From: CAXBID01 sp963815305
GTDB taxonomy: Bacteria > Bacteroidota > Bacteroidia > Flavobacteriales > Flavobacteriaceae
Assembly (NCBI GenBank): GCA_963815305.1
Contig: CAWFFW010000001.1
Coordinates: 3,410,001 to 3,474,000 of the forward strand
Length of the DNA stretch: 64,000 nucleotides
Reading direction: 5' to 3'
The notes beneath the pieces were generated by a model. The model made no database searches and was not told the origin of the DNA. It saw only the letters and a program-made list of their open reading frames with translations. Shown here one piece after another: positions 35,244 through 44,249 of this stretch; position 1 is the stretch's first letter; each line of letters begins with the position of its first letter. The position numbers and the translations under genes are program-made.

Positions 35244-36098
35244 TCATACTGCTACAGCACCTTTTATATGCGGATGTGGATTATAATCAATTAAGGTGAA
35301 ATCGTCAAAATCAAAATCAAAAATATCTTTAATTTCAGGGTTTAAAATCATTTTTGGTAACGGACGAATATCTCTTGATAATTGTAATTCTAATTGTTCG
35401 TAGTGATTGCTGTAAATATGCGCATCACCAAAGGTGTGGATAAATTCTCCAGCTTCATAACCACAAACCTGAGCCATCATCATAGTGAACAGAGCGTATG
35501 AAGCGATATTAAATGGTACACCTAAAAATACATCTGCACTTCTTTGATAAAGTTGTAGTGATAATCTAGGTTTTGCATTTTCTCCTCCCTCGGGAGTTGG
35601 GGGGCTTACATAAAATTGAAAAAACGCATGGCATGGCGGTAGTGCTGCTTTACCGTTGGCTACATTTTCATCAAAAGATTTTGATGTGTCTGGAAGCACC
35701 GAAGGGTTCCAAGCAGAAACCAACATGCGCCGGCTATTTGGGTTGTTTTTTAGCGTATGAATAACCTCCTTTATTTGATCAATTTCATCACTATTCCAGT
35801 TGCGCCATTGATGCCCGTAAACAGGACCCAAATCACCATTTTCATCTGCCCATTCATTCCAAATACGCACACCGTTTTCAGTTAAGTATTTTGTATTCGT
35901 GTCACCTTTTAAAAACCAAAGCAACTCATAAACTATCGATTTTAAATGCAATTTTTTGGTGGTTACCATGGGGAAACCTTTACTTAAATCAAATCGCATT
36001 TGATATCCAAAAACACTTTTTGTTCCTGTACCTGTTCGGTCTCCTTTTTCGTTTCCGTTCTCTAAAACGTATTTTACTAAATCGTGATATTGCTTCAT
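35244..36098 (-). CDS. thyA: Thymidylate synthase with an inserted repeat-derived peptide
   Basis: A 284-aa enzyme making dTMP from dUMP and methylene-tetrahydrofolate. Conserved: RTGTGTKSVFGYQMRF, WLKGDTNTKYL, RMLVSAWNPS, the catalytic Cys156 in LPPCHAFFQFYV, LSLQLYQRSADVFLGVPFNIASYA and DYNPHPHIKGAVAV. It is about 20 aa longer than E. coli ThyA (264). Part of this is an extra peptide, SPPTPEGGENAKPR (residues 165-178), where homologues have about four residues (ADGK in E. coli). The extra DNA is a GC-rich palindromic repeat, described separately. The frame stays open and all catalytic residues are intact, so the enzyme is probably active. Confidence 0.95.
   Translation of the reverse strand: MKQYHDLVKYVLENGNEKGDRTGTGTKSVFGYQMRFDLSKGFPMVTTKKLHLKSIVYELLWFLKGDTNTKYLTENGVRIWNEWADENGDLGPVYGHQWRNWNSDEIDQIKEVIHTLKNNPNSRRMLVSAWNPSVLPDTSKSFDENVANGKAALPPCHAFFQFYVSPPTPEGGENAKPRLSLQLYQRSADVFLGVPFNIASYALFTMMMAQVCGYEAGEFIHTFGDAHIYSNHYEQLELQLSRDIRPLPKMILNPEIKDIFDFDFDDFTLIDYNPHPHIKGAVAV
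35565..35606 (-). repeat. Palindromic repeat element inserted in frame inside thyA
   Basis: The core (about 35581-35605) reads CCTCCCTCGGGAGTTGGGGGG on the plus strand. It is a CCTCCC-cGGGAG palindrome with a GGGGGG tail, very GC-rich against the AT-rich gene. It encodes the peptide extra to ThyA at residues 165-178. The same style of element (CCCTTCC-TTCGG-AGGGG-TTAGGGGG) is seen intergenically at about 39632-39660. Confidence 0.7.
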
Positions 36099-36100
36099 CC

Positions 36101-36125
36101 CGTCTAACGTCTTCCCGAAGGGAAG
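36101..36125. repeat. Palindromic CTTCCCGAAGGGAAG element in the thyA leader
   Basis: TCTTCCCGAAGGGAAGA is a near-perfect palindrome located just upstream of the thyA ATG (36098). It would form a stable hairpin in the 5' untranslated RNA. Its composition matches the repeats in thyA and before etfA. Confidence 0.55.
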
Positions 36126-36270
36126 AAACTAATTAAATTGGTTAATAATATTTTCGGAATAAAAATAGAAAATTAAGTATTTAATATTAAGATTGATGGT
36201 TGAATATATTATAAAGTTATCAACTAATTTTAAATGTAAAGAATCATAAATTATCTCGGGCGATTCGACA

Positions 36271-37818
36271 CTAGCCAATAATCATTCCTGCAATAGTAGC
36301 CGAAATTAAAGAAGCGATGGTTCCACCTATTAGCGCTTTCATCCCAAATTTGGATAAGGTTTTACGTTGTCCAGGAGCTAGCGAACCAATACCACCAATT
36401 TGAATGCCAATTGAAGCAAAATTTGCAAATCCGCATAGCATATAAGTAGCCATGATTATAGATTTTTCATAAGTTAAATGAATTGAGTTTCCAGCGTTTT
36501 TTAAGTCGGCTAATTGAATATATCCTATAAATTCGCTGGCTGCTAATTTAATACCTAAAAGCTGTCCCATAAGTGCCATATCTTCAGTTGCTACACCTAT
36601 TAACCACATTAGGGGAGCAAAGGCATAACCTAAAATGAGTTCCAGCGATAAGCTTTCATAAGTCGTATTATTGGCAATCCAACCGTTCATATTTGAAACA
36701 TCGCCAACCCAGCCTAAAATACCATTGAACATGGCTATAAAAGCTACAAAAACTAAAAGCATGGCGCCTACATTAACAGCAAGTTTCAAGCCTTCGGTAG
36801 TTCCGTTTGCTATGGCATCTAAAAAGTTTGAACCAATTTTTTCTTGAGAAACCTCAACATCTGTATTAACAGGCTCAGTTTGCGGATATAATATTTTTGA
36901 AATAACGATAGCACCTGGAGCTGCCATGACTGACGCTGCCAAAAGGTGTTTGGCATAAAATAATCTTAACGCAGGATCATCGCCACCAAGAAACCCAATA
37001 TAGGCTGCCAATACAGCACCAGCAACGGTTGCCATACCACCAATCATCACTAATAGCATTTCGGACTTATTCATTTTTTCCAAATAAGCCTTTATTAAAA
37101 GTGGTGCTTCGGTTTGTCCTAAAAAGATATTGCCCGCAACACTTAAACTTTCTGCTCCCGATACCTTTAAAGCCTTAGATAATAACCAAGCCATGGCTTT
37201 GACTACTTTTTGAATAATACCTAAATAAAATAGAACTGAGGTCAATGCAGAAAAGAATATGATGGTAGGTAATACTTGAAAGGCGAAAATGAAGCCGAAG
37301 GTATCCATATCAACTACTAAACCTTCAAATAAGAATTTGCTTCCTGCACGAGTAAAATCTAATACACTGACGAATAATCCGCCTACAAATTCAAAAATCA
37401 TTTTTATAAATTCAACTTTTAAAACACCTATAGCTATTAAAAGCTGAAAAGCTAAACCGATACCAACTATTTTCCAATCAATCGCTTTTCTATTACTGCT
37501 AAACAAAAAAGCAATAAATATGAGTGAAATCATTCCTAAAACACCGCGCCATAAACTAGTGAATGTGAACCCTTCATTTGGAATTATTGCAACTTGATTG
37601 TCATTTATATTTGAAGTTTCAGATGCAGTAGGGTTTTCTGTAATTGCTAAATTATCGTTGGTTTTTGATAAATTAACAGCCTTTTTAATAGAATCTGAAT
37701 ATGTTTGAGATACAGTTTCTCTAGTATTTTCAACAGCTGTTGAATCTGCATTTTGCGCTAAAATTGTTGAATATCCTAAAAAAAAAATAGCGATAAATAA
37801 CAACAAAAGCTTTTTCAT
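36271..37818 (-). CDS. nupC: NupC-family concentrative nucleoside transporter
   Basis: A 515-aa inner-membrane cation-coupled nucleoside importer (CNT family). After a hydrophobic N-terminus (about 1-20) come about 70 polar Ser/Thr/Asn-rich residues, an N-terminal extension not present in E. coli NupC. The CNT core follows: FQVLPTIIFFSALTSVLFYLGI, GNIFLGQTEAPLLIKAYLEKM, GGMATVAGAVLAAYIGF and CGFANFASIGIQIGGIGSLAPGQRKTLSKFG. It sits 20 nt after the bifunctional-nuclease gene and 172 nt before thyA, which fits a pyrimidine salvage/dTMP context. Confidence 0.92.
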   Translation of the reverse strand: MKKLLLLFIAIFFLGYSTILAQNADSTAVENTRETVSQTYSDSIKKAVNLSKTNDNLAITENPTASETSNINDNQVAIIPNEGFTFTSLWRGVLGMISLIFIAFLFSSNRKAIDWKIVGIGLAFQLLIAIGVLKVEFIKMIFEFVGGLFVSVLDFTRAGSKFLFEGLVVDMDTFGFIFAFQVLPTIIFFSALTSVLFYLGIIQKVVKAMAWLLSKALKVSGAESLSVAGNIFLGQTEAPLLIKAYLEKMNKSEMLLVMIGGMATVAGAVLAAYIGFLGGDDPALRLFYAKHLLAASVMAAPGAIVISKILYPQTEPVNTDVEVSQEKIGSNFLDAIANGTTEGLKLAVNVGAMLLVFVAFIAMFNGILGWVGDVSNMNGWIANNTTYESLSLELILGYAFAPLMWLIGVATEDMALMGQLLGIKLAASEFIGYIQLADLKNAGNSIHLTYEKSIIMATYMLCGFANFASIGIQIGGIGSLAPGQRKTLSKFGMKALIGGTIASLISATIAGMIIG

Positions 37819-37838
37819 ATATTAAGGTATATTGGAAT

Positions 37839-38465
37839 TTAGGATTCTCGTTTTGATATTTCATCGCGAATGCGTGCTGCCTTTTCATAGTCTTCGTTTA
37901 CAACAGCTTCATTTAATAAGTTATGAAGTTCTTCGAGGTTTTTACTTTTAAAGCTTTCGCTTTTTGTGCCTGGTTCTAGTTCATTAGCAACCAAATCGTC
38001 CATTAAAATACTGTCTTGAGAATCTTCATCTTCATCTTCTTTTTTAGGGTTCACTTTTAAGTAAATACCAGCTTTATCAAGAATATTTTTATACGTAAAA
38101 ATTGGTGCTTGAAAACGAAGTGCTAGCGCTATGGCATCACTAGTACGAGCATCAATAATTTCTTCAATTTTATCGCGTTCGCAAATTAAACTGGAATAAA
38201 AAACACCGTCAACTAATTTGTGAATAATCACTTGCTTAACAACAATATCAAATCTATCAGCGAAATTTTTAAATAAGTCGTGGGTTAATGGGCGTGGTGG
38301 ACTAATCTCTTTTTCTAAAGCTATGGCTATAGATTGTGCCTCAAAGGCACCAATAACTATAGGAAGTTTACGGTCGCCATCTACTTCATTTAAAATTAAT
38401 GCATAGGCACCATTTTGGGTTTGACTGTACGATATTCCTTTAATATTTAATTTTACTAAACTCAT
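37839..38465 (-). CDS. Bifunctional nuclease (DUF151) family protein with UvrB/C motif
   Basis: A 208-aa cytosolic protein. Residues about 1-135 match the DUF151/BFN domain (LPIVIGAFEAQSIAIALE, RPLTHDLFKNFADRF, DARTSDAIALALRFQAPIF). An acidic linker follows, then a C-terminal UVR motif (LHNLLNEAVVNEDYEKAARIRDEI, about 178-204) as in UvrB/UvrC, used for protein contacts. The name comes from a plant homologue with nuclease activity; activity in bacteria is poorly documented. It probably heads a two-gene unit with nupC. Confidence 0.88.
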   Translation of the reverse strand: MSLVKLNIKGISYSQTQNGAYALILNEVDGDRKLPIVIGAFEAQSIAIALEKEISPPRPLTHDLFKNFADRFDIVVKQVIIHKLVDGVFYSSLICERDKIEEIIDARTSDAIALALRFQAPIFTYKNILDKAGIYLKVNPKKEDEDEDSQDSILMDDLVANELEPGTKSESFKSKNLEELHNLLNEAVVNEDYEKAARIRDEISKRES

Positions 38466-38585
38466 AAATTTATATAAAACGCAAAGAACTGTTTAAATTA
38501 GGACTTTACCAACTGTACCTGCCAGATTAAGATAAAATGCTAATTTAAGCAGTTCAATACTATATCACAATTTATAAAAAATATT

Positions 38586-39545
38586 TTATTGTTGTGCTTT
38601 AAAAGTCTTTAATTTTTCAATAAGTTGCGGAACAACTTCAAAAGCATCTCCAACAACACCATAATCAGCAGCTTTGAAAAACGGTGCTTCAGGATCTGTA
38701 TTGATGACTACTTTTACTTTTGATGCATTAATACCTGCCAAATGCTGAATAGCTCCAGAAATACCAATGGCTATATATAAGTTTGAAGCCACAGGTTTTC
38801 CTGTTTGCCCTACGTGTTCACTATGAGGACGCCAGCCTAAATCTGAAACAGGTTTAGAGCAAGCGGTTGCTGCACCTAAAACATCAGCAAGTTCCTCAAT
38901 CATTCCCCAATTTTCAGGCCCTTTTAAACCTCTACCTGCTGAAACTACAATTTCTGCATCGGCAATAGTCACTTTGTCGGCGGCTTTATCTACAGATTCA
39001 ACATGAACTCCTAAATTTGAAATTGAAGGCGCAAAGTCTTCCGCGGAAGCGTTTCCACTATTTTCAACTAGTCCAAAAGAATTATTGGAAACACCAACAA
39101 TTTTTATATCCGTATTTATTTGCATTATTTCGAAAGCTTTGTTAGTGAAAGCGGTACGTTTTACGATAAACGGATTTGCACTAGAAGGCACTTCTATAAC
39201 ATTTGTAGCATAACCCGCATTTAAACCAACAGCTAAAAGCGGTGCTAAATATTTACTATCTGCACTAGAGCTTAAAATAACAACTTTTGCAGCTTCTTTC
39301 TCAGCAGCTTGCTTTATAGCTTCGGCATATCCTTTAGCATTAAAAGTAGCTAATGTATCATTTGAAATCTTTAAAACTTTATCAACACCATAGTTGCCCA
39401 GTTCTGAAGTATCATCAACATTAATAGCTACTGCTGTTACAGTTGTTCCTAATTGGTTAGCAACCGCTTTGGCATAAGATGCAACCTCTAAAGCCGTTTT
39501 TTTAAATTTTCCTTGTTCTGATTCTGTATATACTAAAACTGACAT
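38586..39545 (-). CDS. etfA: Electron transfer flavoprotein alpha subunit
   Basis: A 319-aa FAD-binding subunit that takes electrons from acyl-CoA dehydrogenases and passes them to ETF:quinone oxidoreductase. The start at 39545 (MSVLVYTESEQ) matches family N-termini; the frame is open to 39572, but that stretch is repeat-derived. The C-terminal FAD domain is clear: AGRGLKGPENWGMIEELA, CSKPVSDLGWRPHSEHVGQTG and YIAIGISGAIQHLAGI. It is preceded by etfB with 126 nt of repeat-rich DNA between them. Confidence 0.94.
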   Translation of the reverse strand: MSVLVYTESEQGKFKKTALEVASYAKAVANQLGTTVTAVAINVDDTSELGNYGVDKVLKISNDTLATFNAKGYAEAIKQAAEKEAAKVVILSSSADSKYLAPLLAVGLNAGYATNVIEVPSSANPFIVKRTAFTNKAFEIMQINTDIKIVGVSNNSFGLVENSGNASAEDFAPSISNLGVHVESVDKAADKVTIADAEIVVSAGRGLKGPENWGMIEELADVLGAATACSKPVSDLGWRPHSEHVGQTGKPVASNLYIAIGISGAIQHLAGINASKVKVVINTDPEAPFFKAADYGVVGDAFEVVPQLIEKLKTFKAQQ

Positions 39546-39584
39546 AATGTATTTATTTTTTCCGCTCTCCAACGCCTTTCAGGA

Positions 39585-39662
39585 AGAGATGGACTTTTTG
39601 AGCTTGTTTATGTTTTATATTCTAATTTTCCGTACCCATTTCCCTTCCTTCGGAGGGGTTAG
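39585..39662. repeat. Repeat-derived spacer between etfB and etfA
   Basis: The 126-nt gap in an otherwise tight gene pair contains CCCTTCCTTCGGAGGGG with a TTAGGGGG tail (about 39640-39660). A second GC-rich piece lies near 39585-39605. The first piece has the same build as the element inside thyA. It may insert a hairpin into the etfBA transcript. Confidence 0.6.
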
Positions 39663-39671
39663 GGGGAGGAT

Positions 39672-40418
39672 TTATATCACCTTAGCTTCGTTGTGAAGTA
39701 AGCTAATTAATTCGTCTAAATTATCTGGAGATATCAAAGTAACGGCCCCTTTTGGAACTGGTTTTTCAAATGAAACAGAAGTTGTTTCTGCCTTAGCATC
39801 AACAGGTTCAACAACGGTTAATGGCTTTTGACGCGCCATCATAATACCACGCATATTAGGAATTCGTAAATCACTTTCTTCAACCAATCCTTTCTGTCCT
39901 CCAATAACTAAAGGTAATGCTGTAGAAACACTTTCTTTCCCGCCATCAATTTCTCTTGTCGCTTTCGCTGAAGTACCATCAACTTCGAGTTTTATGCAGT
40001 TATTTACAAAGTTAGCGTTAGTTAGTCCTGCAATCATGCCAGGAACCATTCCGCCATTATAATCTATAGATTCACGACCAGCAATTACTAAATCATAACC
40101 CCCATCTTTTACAACGTTAGCAAGCTGTTTGGCGACTGAAAAACCATCAGTTGCAGGCGTATTAACCCTAATAGCAGCATCTGCTCCAATGGCTAAAGCT
40201 TTACGTAATGTGGGTTCTGTTTCTGCGCCACCTACATTAACTACAGTAACATTTGCACCTTGTTTTTCTTTAAACCACATAGCTCGTGTTAAGCCAAACT
40301 CATCATTTGGATTAATCACAAATTGAACACCAGTAGTATCAAATTTTGTATCACCATCGGTAAAGTTAATTTTTGAAGTGGTATCTGGAACATGACTAAT
40401 ACAGACTAATATTTTCAT
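39672..40418 (-). CDS. etfB: Electron transfer flavoprotein beta subunit
   Basis: A 248-aa AMP-binding subunit of the ETF heterodimer. MKILVCISHVPDTTSKINF, AMWFKEKQGANVTVVNVGG, DLVIAGRESIDYNGGMVPGM and the recognition-loop-like region near ALPLVIGGQKGLVEESDLRIPNMRGIMMARQKPL match the family. It is divergent from pdhB, with 219 nt between the two start codons. The ETF pair would serve fatty-acid or amino-acid oxidation. Confidence 0.94.
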   Translation of the reverse strand: MKILVCISHVPDTTSKINFTDGDTKFDTTGVQFVINPNDEFGLTRAMWFKEKQGANVTVVNVGGAETEPTLRKALAIGADAAIRVNTPATDGFSVAKQLANVVKDGGYDLVIAGRESIDYNGGMVPGMIAGLTNANFVNNCIKLEVDGTSAKATREIDGGKESVSTALPLVIGGQKGLVEESDLRIPNMRGIMMARQKPLTVVEPVDAKAETTSVSFEKPVPKGAVTLISPDNLDELISLLHNEAKVI

Positions 40419-40606
40419 TATGAGTGTTTTATGTATTAATATTTAGTATCAATTAGAAAAAAGAGGATAAGTTTTTTGTTATTTAATGCCATTGAAAACT
40501 GATAACTTTTTTCATCGCTACGAAGTTAATTATTTTATTTTGAAAAATACTATGCACGCATAATAAATTTTAAAAAATTCTATTAAGAGAGTTTGTCATT
40601 TATTGC

Positions 40607-40614
40607 TATTTTTG
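40607..40614 (+). promoter_or_regulatory. -7 promoter box for the pyruvate dehydrogenase beta gene
   Basis: TATTTTTG, an exact TAnnTTTG, lies 23 nt before the chosen ATG. It falls inside an upstream in-frame extension, supporting the shorter start. A TTTG at 40592 is too close (11 nt) for a standard -33 box. Confidence 0.5.
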
Positions 40615-40637
40615 TAATTCGATTAAAAATATATTTA

Positions 40638-41615
40638 ATGAAGACAATTCAATTTAGAGAGGCTATATGCGAAGCCATGAGCGAAGAGATGCGTAGAGAT
40701 GAAAGTGTTTATCTTATGGGTGAGGAAGTCGCTGAATATAATGGAGCTTACAAGGCTTCCAAAGGCATGTTAGATGAATTTGGAGCTAAACGTGTTATTG
40801 ACACACCCATTGCAGAACTTGGATTTGCAGGTATTGCTATAGGTTCTACCATGACAGGAAACAGACCAATTGTAGAATACATGACCTTCAACTTCTCTTT
40901 AGTTGGCATTGATCAGATTATAAATAATGCTGCAAAAATAAGACAAATGTCTGGTGGGCAATTTAATTGTCCCATTGTTTTTCGTGGTCCAACAGCTTCT
41001 GCGGGTCAATTGGGAGCTACACATTCACAAGCTTTTGAAAACTGGTTTGCTAATACACCAGGTTTAAAAGTGGTGGTTCCATCAAATCCCTACGATGCAA
41101 AAGGGCTTTTAAAAGCCGCTATTCGCGATGACGACCCAGTTATTTTTATGGAAAGTGAGCAAATGTATGGCGATAAAGGCGAAGTGCCTGAAGGTGAATA
41201 TATTGTTCCATTAGGTGTTGCTGATATAAAACGAGAAGGTACCGATGTTACTATTGTGTCTTTTGGCAAAATAATTAAAGAAGCGTATAAAGCTGCTGAT
41301 GAACTTGAAAAAGAAGGTATTTCTTGTGAAATTATTGATTTGCGTACCGTTCGTCCAATGGATAGAAAAGCTATTGTAGAGTCGGTTAAGAAAACAAATA
41401 GATTGATAATTTTAGAAGAAGCTTGGCCTTTTGGAAATGTAGCAACTGAAATTACCTATTTAGTACAAAGTGAAGCGTTTGACTATTTGGATGCCCCAAT
41501 TATAAAAATTAATACTGCTGATACTCCTGCACCATACTCACCAGTTTTATTAGCAGAATGGTTGCCAGATTACACAGAAGTAATTAAGGCTGTAAAAAAA
41601 GTATTATATAAATAA
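40638..41615 (+). CDS. pdhB: Pyruvate dehydrogenase E1 component, beta subunit
   Basis: A 325-aa transketolase-like subunit of the 2-oxoacid dehydrogenase complex, converting pyruvate to acetyl-CoA with E1 alpha, E2 and E3 (encoded elsewhere). ATG 40638 (MKTIQFREAI) is chosen over an upstream in-frame start because the promoter box lies in between. Conserved: YLMGEEVAEYNGAYKASKGM, DTPIAELGFAGIAIG, GGQFNCPIVFRGP, GLKVVVPSNPYDAKGLLKAAIR and IIDLRTVRPMD. Pyruvate specificity over branched-chain oxoacids is likely but not proven by sequence. Confidence 0.9.
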   Translation: MKTIQFREAICEAMSEEMRRDESVYLMGEEVAEYNGAYKASKGMLDEFGAKRVIDTPIAELGFAGIAIGSTMTGNRPIVEYMTFNFSLVGIDQIINNAAKIRQMSGGQFNCPIVFRGPTASAGQLGATHSQAFENWFANTPGLKVVVPSNPYDAKGLLKAAIRDDDPVIFMESEQMYGDKGEVPEGEYIVPLGVADIKREGTDVTIVSFGKIIKEAYKAADELEKEGISCEIIDLRTVRPMDRKAIVESVKKTNRLIILEEAWPFGNVATEITYLVQSEAFDYLDAPIIKINTADTPAPYSPVLLAEWLPDYTEVIKAVKKVLYK

Positions 41616-41678
41616 AAGGTAAATATTTACGTTATGTAAACTTCATTGGCAATATTGTTGGTGAAGTTTTTTTTGATT

Positions 41679-44183
41679 ATGAGCATAAAACAACTTATTA
41701 TTTTTTTTTTCTTAGGAATTATTTCAACCTTCGCTCAAACCAAAGTAAGCGGCTACGTGTTTGATGAGTATGAAGAGCCAGTTGCATTTGCAAATATTTT
41801 ATTTAAAGGCTCTACAAAAGGAACTATTACCGATGAAAATGGCAAATTTTATTTAGAATCAGATGACACTTGGGACGCTTTAATGGTGTCTTTTATAGGT
41901 TATGAAACTTTAAATATTCCTTTACTTAAAAAAGTAAATTACGATTTAAAATTTATTTTAAAAGAGGAAACTTCACAATTAGATCAAGTTTTTATTGTGT
42001 CTGGAAAGCAGCCCAAAAAAAACAACCCAGCTATTGATTTACTCAGGAAAATTTGGGCAAATAAGCGTAGTAATGGTTTAAAACAGTTCGAACAATACCA
42101 ATACGATAAGTATGAAAAGGTAGAATTTGATATTAATACTATAGATAGCGCGCTTATTAAAAGTAAATTGTTTAGAGGTATGGAATTTGTTTTTAACCAA
42201 GTGGATACGTCTCGTGTTACAGGTAAAACATATCTGCCAATTTTTATTAATGAAGCGGTTTCAACCATTTATGGCGATAACATTTTAAAAAAGGAAAAGG
42301 AAGATTTAAAAGGAAATAAGAATTCTGGATTTAGTAATAATCAGGTAATTATTGACTTTGTAGACGATTTATACAATGATTTTAATGTGTATGATAATTA
42401 CCTTCAATTTTTTGATAAAAGTTTTGTAAGCCCGCTTTCTAAAACTGGAATAAGTACCTATAATTATGTTTTGTCAGATAGCTCATTTATAGATAACAAG
42501 TGGTGTTACAATATTATATATTATCCACGCAGAAAAAACGAACTTACATTTAAAGGTGATTTTTGGGTTGCAGATTCTACATATGCTATAAAACACATTA
42601 ATCTTCAGGCATCAAAAAGTGCTAATATAAACTGGGTAAAGGAAATTTATATAGAACAGGATTTTGAAGTATTGAGCGATTCATTATTTCTAGTAAACCG
42701 GGATTATATGATGAGTGATTTTGCCTTTAGTAAAAAAGAAAAGTCTAGAGGTGTTTATGGAAAAAGAACAACACTCTACAACAATTATAAATTTGATGTT
42801 AAGAAAGATGAAGACTTTTATGACAAAGATGTTTATAATTATGATAAAGATGTTTATGATAGAGATGATGCGTTTTGGGCAGAAAATCGCCTAGAAGAAC
42901 TCAACCAAGATGAGAAAGGCGTTTATAAAATGTTAGATACCTTAAAAACTGTAAAAAAGTTTAAAAGGCTTTATAATTTAGGTAGCATTTTAGCTTCAGG
43001 ATATATAGAATTTAACACGTTACCTTTAGATTACGGACCTATTTTTTCTACATTTGGGTTTAATGAAGTTGAAGGCTTACGAGTTCGTGCTGGTGGGCGA
43101 ACCTATTTTGGTCGAAATGATTTATGGCGTATTGAAGGGTTTTTAGCCTATGGGTTTAATGATGATAAATTTAAATACGGTATTTCAGGTAAGTGGTTAT
43201 TGGACAAAAGGAGTCGATTCATTGTTTCTGGCGGAAACAGGCGTGATGTTGAACAAATAGGTGCCAGTTTAACAAATAGTACGGATGTATTAGGACGAAG
43301 TTTGGCATCCTCCTCTTTGGTTGGTACAGGAGCAAATGATAAACTAACCTCTATAAATTTAACAAGTTTAGCCATTGAAGCAGAGCCATGGCGAAACGTT
43401 ATTTTTAGATTGGGTGCCAACTATAGAACTTTAGAATCGGCATCGCCAACCTTTAGTTTAGATTACAATACACCAACAGGGATTGAAAGTGAGGTTCAAC
43501 AATTTGAAAGTTCTTTATCAGTATCTTATTTTCCAAAACGTAAAATGACAGGTTTTGGAGTAGAACGTTCAATAGCTAATGATGATTTTGCTCGTTTATT
43601 TGCCATAATAAGTAAAGGTGATAAAAACTTTTTTAATAGCGATTTTGATTATACAAAAGTACAATTATCTTACATTAAACCTTGGCAAGTTGGCGGTTTT
43701 GGTAAATTAACAACAACTATTGAAGCAGGTAAAACTTTTGGAGAAGTACCATTAGGTTTACTTAGCGTAATTCCTGGAAATCAAACCTATTTCTCAATTT
43801 ATAATACCTTCTCTCAGTTAGATTTTTATGAGTTTGTAAGTGACACATATACATCTTTTCATTTAGAACATAACTTCAATGGTCGTTTCTTTTCAAGAAT
43901 ACCATTTTTACGAGAATTAAATTTAAGAGAAATTATAAGTGTTCGAGGAGTTTGGGGAGAAATTTCAGATGATAATATTGCTTTGAATAGAACAAATAAC
44001 CCAAATAGTATTTCCTTGATAGCACCTTCAAATAATCCTTATTATGAATACAGCCTTGGTATTGGTAATATTTTTAAAGTGTTTAGAATAGACTTTAACT
44101 TTAGAGGAAATTATAAAGATAATATAGAATATCCTGACGCAAGAAAGTTTGGAATTACGGGTAGCTTCGGCTTTTATTTTTAA
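41679..44183 (+). CDS. DUF5686 outer-membrane protein with carboxypeptidase-regulatory-like domain
   Basis: An 834-aa envelope protein. ATG 41679 begins a proper signal peptide (MSIKQLIIFFFLG to STFAQ); the frame is open to 41646 but adds only hydrophobic noise. A CarboxypepD_reg-like domain (VSGYVFDEYEEPVAFANILFKGS, about 22-100) is followed by the DUF5686 region and a long beta-strand-rich C-terminus ending FGFYF, as expected of an outer-membrane barrel. This family is widespread in Bacteroidota and its function is unknown. It stands alone, 63 nt after pdhB. Confidence 0.85.
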   Translation: MSIKQLIIFFFLGIISTFAQTKVSGYVFDEYEEPVAFANILFKGSTKGTITDENGKFYLESDDTWDALMVSFIGYETLNIPLLKKVNYDLKFILKEETSQLDQVFIVSGKQPKKNNPAIDLLRKIWANKRSNGLKQFEQYQYDKYEKVEFDINTIDSALIKSKLFRGMEFVFNQVDTSRVTGKTYLPIFINEAVSTIYGDNILKKEKEDLKGNKNSGFSNNQVIIDFVDDLYNDFNVYDNYLQFFDKSFVSPLSKTGISTYNYVLSDSSFIDNKWCYNIIYYPRRKNELTFKGDFWVADSTYAIKHINLQASKSANINWVKEIYIEQDFEVLSDSLFLVNRDYMMSDFAFSKKEKSRGVYGKRTTLYNNYKFDVKKDEDFYDKDVYNYDKDVYDRDDAFWAENRLEELNQDEKGVYKMLDTLKTVKKFKRLYNLGSILASGYIEFNTLPLDYGPIFSTFGFNEVEGLRVRAGGRTYFGRNDLWRIEGFLAYGFNDDKFKYGISGKWLLDKRSRFIVSGGNRRDVEQIGASLTNSTDVLGRSLASSSLVGTGANDKLTSINLTSLAIEAEPWRNVIFRLGANYRTLESASPTFSLDYNTPTGIESEVQQFESSLSVSYFPKRKMTGFGVERSIANDDFARLFAIISKGDKNFFNSDFDYTKVQLSYIKPWQVGGFGKLTTTIEAGKTFGEVPLGLLSVIPGNQTYFSIYNTFSQLDFYEFVSDTYTSFHLEHNFNGRFFSRIPFLRELNLREIISVRGVWGEISDDNIALNRTNNPNSISLIAPSNNPYYEYSLGIGNIFKVFRIDFNFRGNYKDNIEYPDARKFGITGSFGFYF

Positions 44184-44191
44184 ATTAATAG

Positions 44192-44221
44192 AAAAAAAAG
44201 AGGCTTTTATTTAAAAGCCTC
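44192..44221 (-). terminator. Terminator for the PID-CTERM-like gene (minus strand)
   Basis: GAGGCTTTT (44200-44208) pairs with AAAAGCCTC (44213-44221). The A-run at 44192-44199 reads as a T-run on the minus strand, so it mainly serves the minus-strand gene; on the plus strand it has no T-tract. Confidence 0.8.
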
Positions 44222-44249
44222 CAAGATTATAAAACTGTAAATAATTTAA

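Noticed and set aside
40592..40614. TTTG at 40592 as -33 box of pdhB
   Set aside because: The 11-nt spacing to TATTTTTG is too short; only the -7 box is reported.
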